From Stagonosporopsis chrysanthemi (lineage: Eukaryota; Ascomycota; Dothideomycetes; Pleosporales; Didymellaceae), in NCBI GenBank assembly GCA_022560025.1, contig JAFISE010000101.1, forward strand, positions 1 through 64,000: a DNA stretch of 64,000 bases, written 5' to 3'. The notes under the pieces are model-generated. The model did not search any database, had not been told where the DNA came from, and saw only the letters and a list, made by a program, of their open reading frames with translations. The translations under genes and the position numbers were made by a program. Within the stretch, counting starts at the first letter, position 1. Each line of letters starts with the position of its first letter. Below are positions 43,206-54,581 of the stretch, piece by piece.

Positions 43206-44547
43206 CTACGCCTTCTCCATCTCGCCAAGGATAGCGCGGGTGAACTCGTTGGTGGTCGACTCACCACCCATGTCGCGGGTGCGGACCTTGCTGGTAATTG
43301 TTAGCTTTAAATCAAAGGGTTGGCACGCATTTGACCTACCCATCACCGATGACCTTGTATACGGACTGCGAGATGCGGTTAGCGTGGTCGTCAAGACCAA
43401 TGTGGCGCAGCATCATGGCAGCGGACAGAATCAGAGCAGTAGGGTTGGCCTGGTCCTTGCCCTTGATGTCAAGACCAACGTGACGGCATCCAGGCTCGAA
43501 AAGGGCGACGTTGCGACCCATGTTGCATCCGGGAACGATACCGGGGCCACCAACAAGACCAGCACCAATGTTTGAGAGGATACCTCCGTACAAGTTGGGC
43601 ATGACCATGACGTCAAACTGCTGAGGGCGCGAGACGCACTGCATGGATGCGTTGTCGACAATCATGTCGTTGTTCAGGATGGTGGGGTAGTCCTCACCGA
43701 CCCTCTTGACGGTGTTGCGGAAAAGACCATCAGCCAGCTTCATGATGTTGGCCTTGTGGATGCAGGTGACCTTCTTGCGGTTGTTGGCGAGCGCAAAGGC
43801 GAACGCGAACTTGGCAATGCGCTCAGACTTCTCGCGGGTGATGATCTTGAGCGACTCGACGACGCCGTTGACCGACTGGTGCTCGAGACCAGAGTACTCG
43901 CCCTCGGTGTTCTCACGGATGATGCAGAAGTCGATATCCTTGTGACGGGTGGCGTAGCCGGGAATGTTCTTGAGAAGGACGATCGAGGCGTAGATGTCGA
44001 GCTCCTGGCGAAGAGCAACGTTGAAGGAGCGGTGGCCGGAGCGCTCGACGGGGGTGTGCAGGATACCCTTCAGACCGAGCTTGTTGCGCTTCAGCGAAGC
44101 AATGGACTCGCGGAGGAGCTCCTCGGAATGGACGTTGCCGGAATCGACACCAGAAACGTCAACCTGCTCCCACTCAATGGGTACGTTGTCTGCCTTAAAG
44201 ATCTCCTTGACCGACTCGGAAACCTCAGCACCGATACCGTCACCGGGAATCAAGGTGACGGTGTACTTGCCCCCGAACTTGGTGGGCTTGAAGATGTCCT
44301 GACCGACGGTAGCGAAGGCTGCGCGTTGTTAGACACTGATCGTGTGTTCGAGTTGCACGTGACGGTGGTTTCGCGGTATTGCATGAGCGACGTACATCGA
44401 GCAGCCATCGAAGGGCCAGCTGCGCGCTGGGCGCCCCGCAGGAGCGTCTACCGGTCGCGTTAGCATTGCCCTAATATCGCAGCCTCAATTGCTTCCAGTG
44501 ACGCCTATTCATACCTGCGCAGTTCGTTGGGAGGTCCTGGACAACAT
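43206..44547 (-). CDS. IDH1: Mitochondrial NAD-dependent isocitrate dehydrogenase subunit 1
   Basis: Regulatory subunit of the TCA-cycle IDH octamer. Four exons (44547-44515, 44447-44396, 44318-43340, 43290-43206; introns of 67, 77 and 49 nt, all with CTAAC branches) give 382 aa. The first two exons encode a mitochondrial presequence (MLSRTSQRTAQ-TLLRGAQRAAGPSMAARSFATV). Then follow KFGGKYTVTLIPGDGIGAEV and IIRENTEGEYSGLEH. The dehydrogenase signature NLYGGILSNIGAGLVGG and the end RDMGGESTTNEFTRAIL are intact. For the last intron, the acceptor CCAG at 43291 (not the nearer CAAG) preserves GDG-KVRTRDMGG. The tiny first exon is easy to miss and the next ATG would truncate the targeting signal. 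Confidence 0.94.
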
Positions 44548-45546
44548 GTTGTGCGGCGTTCAGCGGATTGATGCTGGTGTGGGATAAGGTCGCAAAGAAA
44601 CAAGCTGCAATTGCCGGCTGTCTGTGAAAAAAGGCCGTGCCCTTGCTCGGCGCAAGCAGCCTTGCCGCATCCGTCCTTCCGCTGGCTAATCTTATCGATC
44701 CATCTCCGGGCCATTCTCGTGCCCTTCACCCTTCTTCGCATCTGTGCATTTTGTAGTGATGCTGCGGTTGATGTTGTCGAAGTCACGCGGTACTATTACT
44801 TCTCCTTTTTTTTTAGACAGGCGCAGACTGCTGGTCCTGGACGTCAGGCTTGATCTCCTAAAGAAACGTCGATTGACATGTGACAAGACGTCTGAGCGTC
44901 ATGCTCGAGCGTGCGAGAAAACGGGGATGTAGTTGTCGCGAGTAAGAGTCTTGGCTAACACTTCGTGTACTGCTATATCTCAATGAGACGAACACAGTCA
45001 AACGCGCCCTGCGTCTCAAAGACCTGTGCATGCACGATGCGATGGGTAGTCGCTAGATTGTCGCCTTGACGTCCAAATCGCTGCTGGGCATGTCGGTAGG
45101 TATCGTTGGCCAGGGAGTGTACTGAAGTTCAGAGGTCAGTATTCACCTTGCCGCAACATGGGTGGGCGCCGCAACATGGGTAAGCATCGAGAGTGAGCTC
45201 TTCTCAATCTAGTCAGGGAGCGTTCATGGCATGAATGTTATTTCTAGTTTGATCGCACGAGCCCAGCGTGCCGTGCTCATGGCGAGTACTTTTCTCTGCT
45301 TCACCGAAGTCTCGTTTGTCATGCTCCTTCCTTTACCGTCAACTTCTCTCACCTGGGCTCCCAAGCTTGACGCTCCCGATAACACGACACTCATTCGTCG
45401 TCCGTCTGTTACCAAGCCTGCCGTTCCTTTGTCATAACTACTGCAACTTCTTTCCGCTCGCTGCACGCTCACGTACATTTCAGATAACGCTTCCACGTGC
45501 GTGGAGCGCTTCACACACATTCAACTTCGACAAACCCATCACCAAC
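44548..45546. other. 1-kb divergent interval, IDH1 / uncharacterised gene
   Basis: Holds promoters of both flanking genes. A 5' UTR intron for the right-hand gene is possible: a pyrimidine-rich stretch ends in CAG at about 45482. No credible coding sequence. Confidence 0.45.
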
Positions 45547-47704
45547 ATGAAAGTCATCGAGAAAGGTACCGACCGCACGGCCGAAGCGCACATCCATGTC
45601 GAAGGTCGAGTCAATGCGCTTGAAGAGTATGGACAGTATGTCGATAGTCACGACAAGGCCATCTGCTGCTACGTCCCTGTGGAGGAAGGTCACACGATCA
45701 GGGTCGAAGGCCGCTTTTCAGGATTGGTATTTCATATCCCAAGGCTATATCTTCAAGCTAACGCAAGGTGGTGTAGACCCTTGCTGTTGTCCACGACATC
45801 ATCGTGGATGGAGTCTGCCGCAAGACGAACTCGATTGTTGGCAAGACTGTGCAAGTGCAGAAGAAGAAAGTCCCTTTCGATACAGTCTTGTACCAAATGC
45901 CAAATGGGGTCATCGACACTGAAATGTCAGTTGCTACGCATACCGGACCGGTGAATCTCGACAAAGAAGCCCAAGAAACTGTCGGCACTATTGAGCTGCG
46001 TGTCTATGTCACACGCCAGCTCGGTGTCGAGCACGATATCGACGACGTATGCAAGTACGACAACGTTCAAGAGGCAGCTGACTTTAGCACGCGTGTTGCG
46101 ACGTACAAGGACGTGTCTCCTCAATTCTGCATGACGTTTGAGAAGAACTGTCCTGCACTAGATGCGCGCAAGCTCAACGTTGAGAAGAAGAAGTTGTATG
46201 CTAAGCGTCCAGGCACAGAGCCGTGGGCAATCTTCCGCTTTCACTATCGCACCAAAGGTAGGCCTACCCGCCGAAGTCGAAGACAACGCTAATCCAGCTT
46301 AGAATCGATCGTTGACCTGAACATGGAGCTGACCTTCGACCCCACCGATAAGGCCTATGCCAAGAAGGAAGCTCATCCCCTCAACCTTGAGTCAGTTCCC
46401 ATGTTACTGCCAGGCTCCAAGCCAGCAGGCAAGAACGATGGGGAGAACTCTACGCGTACATCATCGCCTCCGCCTCTTGACAGTCCATCAACACCTGTCA
46501 AGACTTCGAGGAAGTCCCAATCTGCTCAGGTAAGAGAGCGGCTCCTTTCTGTGCGTGACCTCTTTGGACTTGCGTTTTACGTCATTACGCCACATGTACA
46601 GCGATCAAAGTGAGAGACTTCTGTAGCCTGTTACTGACGTATATATAGCCCAAGGTCGTGATCAAGAAAAAACTTAGCAAACACACTCCTTCCGATTCAA
46701 CGTCAACCTCAGATATGACCTCCGTCGACCAAACGCAGACTGTAGCCGAGACTAAGCCTTCAGTCCTCACGTCTGCTCCCAGCGTTCCTCAGCCAGTGCT
46801 CTTGAACTCCAAAGATAATCTGCCTGCTCATACAATCATTGGGGATGGCTCTCTCAAGAAGATTGACGACAGCGCTCCTACTGCTGCGAACGAGGGAATT
46901 GACATATCTGGTACTAATGCCGCAGTCACTTCGACCAAGAAGATCGCCAAGACATTTCTCGAAGCTACCAACGAAGATTTGGACACGAAGGATGAGATTA
47001 TCACGAGGGCTTTGGAGGTCACCGGCAAGGCAGATGCCGATTTAGTAGACCTTGTCCCTCCAACCCCACTTGTAGAGGTGTCCAGCATGTCCGCGATACC
47101 GCATCCTGCAGACATGCCCAGCGTTTTCGACTCCACCGCTACTTCCAGTGCTACGGCCATCTTGGCAGCTGTGTTCCCAAACAACAAAGACTTCATCAAG
47201 TCGAGTTCAAAGAGCTTCACTTCGCCACTCAAGAAAGCTAACGGTAAGCCTGCTCCTATCAACACGACCACCTCCACAGTTCCACAGAAACCGATTGTTG
47301 CTTCTGCACCTGCAACACCCGTGAAGCGTGTACCGGAGGGCACCCTTACGCCTCCTCCAGATCTGAAGCGTCTCAAGACTGACGCCGTATCACCTCTCAC
47401 CACCATGCACGTCACTCGACCATTGTCTGCAATGCCAAGTCCGCGCACATTGTCTCTCGAAGCTCAGGTTGCTGAGCAGCGTCAGCGCCTTCAAGCTACG
47501 CGTAAGAAGCGTGCAGAAGTTGCCAAGAAGAAGGCTGTCCTCGATGAGCGCATGTATCCATACAAGCAGCGTATGGCTGAAGAGCTAGAGCGCTTGAAGG
47601 AGGAGATGGCTGATGAGGAGGCGATGATGGCTGAAGAAGAGGAGGAGATGAAGGCTAGCGAGGCCATGCTTGCGGAGTTCGAGCGCACTGATGGTGACGC
47701 TTAG
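45547..47704 (+). CDS. Uncharacterised fungal protein, beta-rich N-terminal domain (DUF7918-like) and C-terminal coiled coil
   Basis: Four exons (45547-45726, 45777-46257, 46303-46529, 46649-47704; introns of 50, 45 and 119 nt) give 647 aa. The N-terminal 230 residues look like a conserved fungal beta-sandwich domain (EAHIHVEGRVNALEEYG, CCYVPVEEGHTIRVEGRFSG, TVGTIELRVYVTRQLG, WAIFRFHYRTK). This reminds me of the DUF7918 family, but I could not verify it. A long Ser/Thr/Pro-rich disordered middle follows. The C terminus (about residues 560-640) is a highly charged coiled coil (QVAEQRQRLQATRKKRAEVA, EELERLKEEMADEEAMMAEE). No enzyme motif is seen. The start at 45547 is the first ATG before the conserved part. 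Confidence 0.72.
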
Positions 47705-48190
47705 CTGAGAAGGCCGGTCTGAATTAACACGTACAATGGGTATCGACGTGGTTCGGAACCTGGGGTTTGCGATGGCTGAGAGTCCCCAATTATCTCTGGA
47801 CTACCCGGGAAGTCTGACAATCACTCGATGAAGAAGTACTGTGATATTCCACAACAGCGGCGGAATCTCGATCAAGCGATGTCGAGTTTTCGGATTGTGT
47901 TCAGGCAGGTCCCTCCTCAAACCGTCTTTCGAGCAGTCGGTCGGAAGGCGGATGCATAAGAACAGCACCTGGTTTTTCTGCAATCAGAGGCGGGTAGTTT
48001 AAATGAACATTTCGTTTTAAAAACTTGATCAGACTGAATCTACGTGAGCGATAGTCCTTACTGATCAAGGCAAAGCGAACATATTGACTAAGGTATCCGA
48101 GCTAAGAACAGTAGGCACCCGTAACTCCTCGACGGTAGCAAGCTGTGACAAGCATAATGTTGTGTGCATTCTTGAAATCGAGAAGGGCAA
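47705..48190. other. Convergent 3' interval
   Basis: About 490 bp between two convergent stop codons. Nothing coding is seen. It should contain both polyadenylation regions. Confidence 0.5.
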
Positions 48191-48734
48191 TTACTGGCGT
48201 CCTGTGGTCCCATAGTCGCCATCGCGAGCAATCCGCATGTTAGCCTTGATGCGTTCAAGGAGCTCAGCGGTAGTGGCGAGCGGAGAAGGATGCAGGTTAC
48301 GCTGGAGATCTAGTCAACACTAAAGTCCAGGATACACGTGTAGAGGAAACTCGGTCTGTGTATCTTAACAGCAAGGAGTTGCCACATTATGAACACTTAC
48401 GTGGTTGAGCCAGGCAATACACTGATCACGTGTCCACGTCTCCGGTTCTAATTGCAAAGGGTCAGAAAGCCACTTCGATCCGAACTGTAGCACTCGTGAT
48501 ATCGACACCACATGGATACGTACCACCAGTAGGGTCTGCACTGGGAAACAAGTCCTGACCCCAGATGCTCCACGCAGCGACGCCCGTGATAAGAGCCGCG
48601 AAAGCGAAGAAGGGAGCCTGGTAATGTCAGCACTTGAGTTTTCGCCTGACCAGTATACACACAACGTATATCAGGTTCCAGGACCAGAAAGCACCTACAC
48701 GTTGGCTTGTTGCGCGATCAAGTGGGGTGGGCAT
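48191..48734 (-). CDS. Small (95-aa) single-pass membrane protein, four exons
   Basis: Not a named family that I recognise. Exons 48734-48699, 48617-48524, 48447-48401 and 48301-48191 (introns of 81, 76 and 99 nt) join in frame into 95 aa. The order is MPTPLDRATSQR, then a hydrophobic helix (APFFAFAALITGVAAWSIWG, about residues 13-32) and a short acidic linker (FPSADPTGEPE). It ends with a soluble tail TWTRDQCIAWLNHRNLHPSP and ATTAELLERIKANMRIARDG. That tail resembles the WT..L..WL...NL.....ELL..I..N pattern of Ish1/SAP-like small helical domains. Four canonical splice pairs that all keep phase, plus typical protein composition, make this real despite its size. Topology is probably a tail in the cytosol or organelle lumen. 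It is divergent from the ribosomal protein gene. Confidence 0.78.
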
Positions 48735-49074
48735 ATCGCAGTCGTACGCCGGTTGATGTGTAGGCGGCGGCGCCTCTTAAGGAAGACGGGATTAGAGAAA
48801 GCGCAGTCGCAGAGTATAAAGAGTGCGCATTCGCAAGCACCACCACTTCGAGTGGAGTGTCGTGGCCAGGCACCCGCACCTGAAACGGCTCGCCTCCGCC
48901 ACATGGGCCCCACTCTCCGTGCACGGGCTGCTAAGGGGCGTAACTGGCTTAGGATGAGAAGGGGAAGGCGCGGTTAAGCGAGCCTTTCGAGACCACAACG
49001 ATTTGGCAATCGCAACCCAGCCGTTTTTGCGAATTCCAGCGAACTTTCACGACTCGACATCCACCGCCGCCAAA
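48735..49074. promoter_or_regulatory. Divergent promoter, 95-aa protein / eL38
   Basis: 340 bp. A TATAAA lies at 48815-48820, about 255 bp before the eL38 start. Direction of use is uncertain. Confidence 0.45.
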
Positions 49075-49523
49075 ATGCCTTCCGAAATCTCCGATATCAA
49101 GCAGTTCATCGAGATCTGCCGCCGCAAGGACGCCCAGTGTACGTCTTGACACCCGCCCACGTGCAATGCTGGAAGAGGAGGAGGAAGACCCAAGCCAGGG
49201 AATCAGCGCAACGAGGCTTGGGTCGAGAATGCATTGCGCTGGCAACACAATTATCACGCCTGCATGGTGACTGACGAGTGACAGCCGCGCGCGTCAAGAA
49301 GAACAAGAAGGTCAACAACATCAAGTTCAAGGTCCGCTGCTCGAGGAACGTCTACACCCTTGTCCTCAAGGACACCGACAAGGCCGAGAAGCTCAGGCAG
49401 TCGCTTCCCCCGGGTACGCCATCCATTGTCCACACCGCGAGCGCTACCGTCTAACACTACATAGGTCTTACCATCTCCGACGTCGGCAAGAAGAACCCCA
49501 AGGGCAGGCACGCAGCCGCATAA
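49075..49523 (+). CDS. RPL38: 60S ribosomal protein eL38
   Basis: Small large-subunit protein near the base of expansion segments. Three exons (49075-49138, 49285-49413, 49465-49523; introns of 146 and 51 nt) give 83 aa. The sequence MPSEISDIKQFIEICRRKDAQ-SARVKKNKKVNNIKFKVRCSRNVYTLVLKD and the end GLTISDVGKKNPKGRH match the family throughout. The first intron is long for this window, as often seen in ribosomal protein genes. Confidence 0.95.
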
Positions 49524-49921
49524 ATGCTCTCACAAACGGTGAAGGGCAGGAAGCGGTGTTGTTCGCACGATGATACGGCGTGATCTGGCATGGCATTGGC
49601 GGAGGGCGTCTATGGGATGATTACTCTTGCAATGGCATACGAAATCGAAACAGGGACCCGCATCCACAGGGGACCACTGGAATGATAAACAGTCAAACCA
49701 CCCATTGATTTTCGCACTTGTTGCAGTGAGGCTCGGGCTTGGGATGTGCTGCAGTCGCGACGCTCTCACAACCGGACGACTAATCACTTTGAGTGATGCT
49801 CATGAAATATGACACGCCAACCAATGTCAATCTATGTTTTCTCCCAAGGTCACAAAGCATATACACAATGTTACAGTGTCCAATATAAACAGCATGTCAG
49901 CATCGATTCAGTTAATAATTC
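49524..49921. other. Convergent 3' interval
   Basis: About 400 bp between the stop codons of eL38 and the MBL-fold gene. No gene or repeat seen. Confidence 0.5.
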
Positions 49922-50986
49922 TTAGTTCGCAGCTGGCAGATTCGGAATCCCCTTCTTCTCTCCTTCCTGCTTCACCAAGAACTTATACTGATCCTTACGA
50001 TCCAAATACACCACCTTGGCACTCAGCCCAGCCTGCTCGACCTTCTTCTTGAAATCATCCAGAGGGCTCAAAAACACATCGTAATCATCGTAATGGATTG
50101 GAATGGTCACATCAGGGTCGATCAAATGCATCAGCTCCACGCCCTGCTTCGCATCCATTGTGACCATTAGCAGCGGCATGCTCGGGCCGGGAATTGTCGT
50201 GCCGCCGAGGTGAATCAGCATCAGGTCAATGTTGAGACCCTCATAGCGTTGCGGGATCTCCTTGAGCTCATCAACCATCAGCGTGTCGCCAGTAATATAC
50301 ACTCTGTAGCCGCTGGCGAATTCATCAGCATTTGCTGATCCTGGGGAAGAGTAGCCTAATTCGATCATCCATCCATTTGTCGGCGGCACGGCTTTGAGGA
50401 TCTCATTGGCGGCATTGAGGGGACCGGGTGGGACATGTTTTCCCGGCATGCCTGTGACTTTGAGGCTTGGCGTCTCGCCTGTTGTGATGGTCTTTGGCTT
50501 CACGTCCACTATCAGGCTGTCCCAGAAGTCGAGCGCGTGCACATTGGTGAACGAGTCTGCGCCTTTAGAGGTGAGGCAGCTGTGTGCGTGCGGCGTAGTG
50601 ATAATGGGAATGGACCGGGAAAGTTTGTCTTCGACGAGCTTGTCAAAGTGGTCTTCGTGATAGTGCGAGAGCAGGATTGCATCGATGTGTGGTAGCTCTT
50701 CCAGATCAAGTGCCGGGTTTGTACGCCGTGTGGCGCTCACGCCAGGCCCGAGATGTACGTGGTCGCCAGCATGGAGGAAGTTGGGGTCTGTCAGAATGCG
50801 CAGACCTTCCCATTCTATTATTGTTGTGGCTGTTCCAACGAAGAAGAGGGATGCGTTTGTTGATGCATCCGGTGCGTTTGCTGGGTGTAGCTTGGTCTCT
50901 TTGGCTTCAGGCAGAGCAGCAGGGACAGATGAATTATCTTTCAGAGGTTTGACACCCTCGCCAGGGGTAAGCTGGAGATGTTTCAT
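49922..50986 (-). CDS. Metallo-beta-lactamase-fold hydrolase (UlaG-like)
   Basis: Single exon, 354 aa. The metal-binding motif HYHEDHFD (HxHxDH) is intact at about residue 105-112, preceded by IDAILLS. Other features are SLFFVGTATTIIEWEGLRILTDPNF at the start of the fold, RVYITGDTLM (metal-bridging Asp) and IPIHYDDYD with the last His. This layout matches UlaG/RomA-like lactonase or phosphodiesterase-type members. The substrate is unknown. The first 40 residues are polar and not part of the fold. No signal peptide. It is divergent from the GH47 gene (621 bp). Confidence 0.9.
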   Translation of the reverse strand: MKHLQLTPGEGVKPLKDNSSVPAALPEAKETKLHPANAPDASTNASLFFVGTATTIIEWEGLRILTDPNFLHAGDHVHLGPGVSATRRTNPALDLEELPHIDAILLSHYHEDHFDKLVEDKLSRSIPIITTPHAHSCLTSKGADSFTNVHALDFWDSLIVDVKPKTITTGETPSLKVTGMPGKHVPPGPLNAANEILKAVPPTNGWMIELGYSSPGSANADEFASGYRVYITGDTLMVDELKEIPQRYEGLNIDLMLIHLGGTTIPGPSMPLLMVTMDAKQGVELMHLIDPDVTIPIHYDDYDVFLSPLDDFKKKVEQAGLSAKVVYLDRKDQYKFLVKQEGEKKGIPNLPAAN

Positions 50987-51607
50987 GGATGCTAAGAGTC
51001 CTTGGTACTTGAATCCGTTGGAGACTCAAATTGGAGAAGCTGGGGTTGATGGGCCAGTGGTTTGAGAGACTGCGTCTGCGCGTCTGTAGTAATAGCTATT
51101 GTACAAGGGCAAAAATGGACAGAAGACGAAGAAAAGAAAGCGCAATTGCTGTACAAATAGTGGCATGTTGGCGATCAATGACGACAGTACGACGTGGTAA
51201 TAATGATGAAGCACGAGAGCAATGGAATACTTTAACGTTTGCATACACAACACAGACGGAGCCATGTTTGAATATACTACCAACCGATTCTATGATTAGA
51301 CAGTGGTTCAGAGGCTGTGCGGGCTCCGCGCGTACTACCGTCGTCAGCACGGTCGGTGTTGGAAAACGAGGCTGTGAATCTCCGCACGCCGCAAGTCACA
51401 CGGGGGCGCGGCAGTGGACCCCTGTCTTCTGTCGTCCCGTTTGGGAAGGGAGCTATGTGACACCTGTCTTCGAAGGATAGAAGCACAGTTGACCTTTTGG
51501 CTCTAAACGAGCAAACGGATGTAAAGGTCAAGTCCAGGATGACTTGATTGTACCTGGGTGACTGGACCCTGTGACGCTACCAGCCCGCGCGTCGCCAACA
51601 GCCGCCA
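50987..51607. promoter_or_regulatory. Divergent interval, MBL-fold hydrolase / GH47
   Basis: 621 bp holding both promoters. No gene. No named motif. Confidence 0.45.
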
Positions 51608-54016
51608 ATGTACACGACGCGCGACCCGTTCAACCTTCGCAACAAAGCATCGAGAGCAGCTCCGTCCGCCTTCTCGCTCCTTCAAAACGCCGCCAACCGC
51701 ACTACACAGGCCGTCGAGTCCACCAAACAGACGACCAAGCAAGCTGTAGAGGCTACCAAACAAGCGCTCCAGGACTCCGATATGTCCTTCGCTGTCCCGC
51801 GCAACCTTGAATCTGCTTCACGTCGCTTCGAAGAGAATGTCTGGAACAAGGTCACAGGAAACGAGAAGGGCTTGCCAATGTATAAGGACAAGCCAACGGG
51901 ATATGGATATGGTGGTGGTAAAGGGAGAAGGGGATTCGTGAGGAGCAAGAAGGGGGTGGTGACAATAACACTGCTGGTGCTCGGCTTTGTATGGTGGCTT
52001 TTCGTACCGGGCTCTAATCAGACTCCGGCCGCCCGTTTAGGATCCGGGAGAGGCTGGTTCGGTGGCAGCGCAGTCAACAAGAAAGACGCAGTATGGGAGG
52101 AAAGGAGACAAGCAGTAAAAAATGCCTTCCTGTTGAGCTGGAATGCGTATGAAGAGCACGGGTGGGGATATGACGAGTATCACCCGGTTGCAAAGACCGG
52201 TCGTTATATGGCTGAGCCGAATGGCATGGGCTGGATCATCGTCGACGCGCTCGACACTATGATGATCATGAACCTGACGAAGGAGCTGAAGCACGCGCGC
52301 GAGTGGGTCTCTACTACCCTCGATTACGACAAAGATCAGGACGTCAACACCTTTGAAACTACAATCCGCATGCTTGGAGGCCTGCTGTCTGCACACTACT
52401 TGCAAGAAGCCCTCCCAGGCCTAAAACCGCAGAACGCAAATGAGGAAGACATTTTCCTCGAGAAGGCTACCGATCTAGCTGACCGCCTAATGGGCGCCTA
52501 TGAGTCGCCCTCAGGCATTCCCTGGGCTAGTGTCCGCCTCAAAGACAGCAAGGGTGAAGCCTCTCATGCCGATGGTGGTGCCTCATCAACCGCCGAAGCA
52601 ACTACTTTGCAACTTGAGATGAAGTACCTTGCATACCTCACAGGCGAAGAGCACTACTGGGAGAAGGCCGAAAAGGTCATGCAAGTCGTCGACGACAATG
52701 GTTCCAAAGATGGTTTGGTACCCATCTTCATTTACGCAGACCGCGGCACCTTCCGTGGCAACGAGATCCGTTTGGGCTCCCGTGGAGACAGCTACTACGA
52801 ATATCTGATCAAACAATATCTGCAAACGCAGAAGCAAGAACCCGTCTACTTAGATATGTGGGAGGAAACCCTGTACGGCGTGAAGAAGCATCTCCTCACC
52901 TACACAAAAGATTCTCATCTCACTGTTCTCGCCGAGCGACCCAGCGGCTTGGATGGACATCTTCACCCGAAGATGGATCATCTGGTTTGCTTTTACCCGG
53001 GAACAATCGCGCTTGCGCAGACTGGCGGATTGCCCCTGTCGGCGGCTCAAAAACTGTCCACCTGGGGCAAACTGCAGGAAGAAAATATGCTGCTTGCAAG
53101 AGAGCTGACCAAGACTTGCATGGGCATGTACCGTTCAACAGCCACCGGACTCTCGCCTGAAATCGCGCACTTTGAACTCGACGAAGAGCCGAAGATGTAT
53201 ACAGATTTCATCCTCACTTCCAAGACGGACTTAAACACGAGTGTTGCTGAGGGCGAAGGATGGAAGAAGGATTTCATTATCAAGCCTGCAGATGCTCATA
53301 ACCTGCAACGACCTGAGACGGTGGAGAGTCTGTTGTACATGTGGCGCATCACAGGAGACGAGATCTACAGGGAGTGGGGATGGGAGATGTTCAGCGCGTT
53401 CGTCAACCATACCGCCATCGAGGGTGGAGGTGGCTACACCTCTGTGAACGATGTCACGAAGGTCCCACCTCCAAGCAGGGACAACATGGAGAGTTTCTGG
53501 CTGGTAAGTGCCATGCTTTTGTCGAGAAGATTCTGGTTGCTAACAATGACTAGGCCGAGACCCTCAAATACTTCTACTTGCTGTTTGGCCCTAATGATAT
53601 CCTGCCGTTGGATCAAATCGTCCTCAACACAGAAGCGCATCCTTTCCCAAGGTTCGACGCGAGCAAGAAGCGTTTCAAGACTGGGTGGACGCGCAAACCA
53701 AGGAATGAGAAGGGGGAAGTGGTCCTGAACCAGGATGAGAGCAAAGACGAGAAGAAGGGTGAAGAGAAGAAGGGTGAAGAGAAGAAGGGTGAAGAGAAGA
53801 AGGGTGAAGAGAAGAAGGGTGAAGAGAAGAAGGGTGAAGAGAAGAAGGGTGAAGAGAAGAAGGGTGANNNNNNNNNNNNNNNNNNNNNNNNNNNNNNNNN
53901 NNNNNNNNNNNNNNNNNNNNNNNNNNNNNNNNNNNNNNNNNNNNNNNNNNNNNNNNNNNNNNGGAGAAAAGAAGCAAGAGACGAAGAAAGAGAAGGAGGA
54001 AGAGAAGAAGGTCTAG
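51608..54016 (+). CDS. GH47 class I alpha-1,2-mannosidase with repeat tail (interrupted by assembly gap)
   Basis: Trims mannose from N-glycans in the ER/Golgi and marks misfolded glycoproteins. Exons are 51608-53503 and 53554-54016 (50-nt intron, CTAAC). A type II anchor is at about 120-136 (VVTITLLVLGFVWWLFV). The catalytic domain runs from about 170 (RQAVKNAFLLSWNAYEEHGWGYDE) through GMGWIIVDALDTMMIM, FETTIRMLGGLLSAHYL and HPKMDHLVCFYPG. After the splice comes MESFWL-AETLKYFYLLFGP, then the final LNTEAHPF with the calcium-binding Thr. The domain should therefore be active. After it, a 15-bp repeat encodes GEEKK about seven times and then meets 95 N (53868-53962). Past the gap, GEKKQETKKEKEEEKKV ends at TAG 54016. 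This suits the tail but is one base out of frame with the stated gap length. Confidence 0.88.
53755..53867 (+). repeat. 15-bp coding minisatellite (GEEKK repeat) in GH47
   Basis: At least seven near-perfect copies of a 15-bp unit (GGTGAAGAGAAGAAG) run into an N gap. The unit is a multiple of three, so copy-number change keeps the frame. Confidence 0.93.
53868..53962. other. Assembly gap (95 N)
   Basis: Undetermined bases inside the minisatellite. The repeat probably broke the assembly, so the true length is unknown. Confidence 0.97.
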
Positions 54017-54581
54017 AATTGAAGAAGCCCGGATGCGAGATCCCCCCGTTAGGATTGAGCGAGTTGTGCAAATGCATCATCGGCGTTGTTGGAAACGCAT
54101 TTATCAAGGATAGTGCACGCATTTACCAAAATATTCATATATAATTACCATTAACTTCATCATCCAAGGAAGTCGGAGGATATTCTTATGCGATATTCCG
54201 GTGGTATTGGACCATTGCAATCACTAGTGTGTGTGGATTTCGCGCCCTATCACGCACGATGGATTCCAGAACAACACTACACCGACCGGTGTGGCGCAGT
54301 TCTCACTGCATGAGGAAGCTGCGTATATCCACCACGCCCTCCCCGGCATTTGTACACGCCCTCACGCTGTCGTCAGGCAGCAATCGTGCCAGCAGATTCA
54401 TCGGTGAGGGCTAGAGCGTGGCGGGCCTGAAACACTCCGTTGGTGTACATCTGCACATGAATCTTATCACAACACATATAAATTTACAGCATCGCCGCCA
54501 GAAGTGAACGACAACACTAACTGGACGTTGGCACTGCAGCTCATTCCACGCGTTCTGCTTCATCGCGCGAATTAACTGAAG
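54017..54581. other. Intergenic, GH47 to GNAT gene
   Basis: About 560 bp. No supported gene, repeat or RNA. Confidence 0.5.

Noticed and set aside
43286..43290. CAAG as the 3' splice site of the last IDH1 intron
   Set aside because: It would shift the frame. CCAG at 43291 gives the conserved GDG-KVRTRDMGG.
43756..44463. 235-codon plus-strand frame
   Set aside because: Antisense to IDH1; the Asp/Leu/Val-rich pattern is the complement of the real gene.
48301..48315. CTAG as the last acceptor of the 95-aa gene
   Set aside because: It gives an out-of-frame join. The CTCCAG at 48302 yields NHRNLHPSP in frame.
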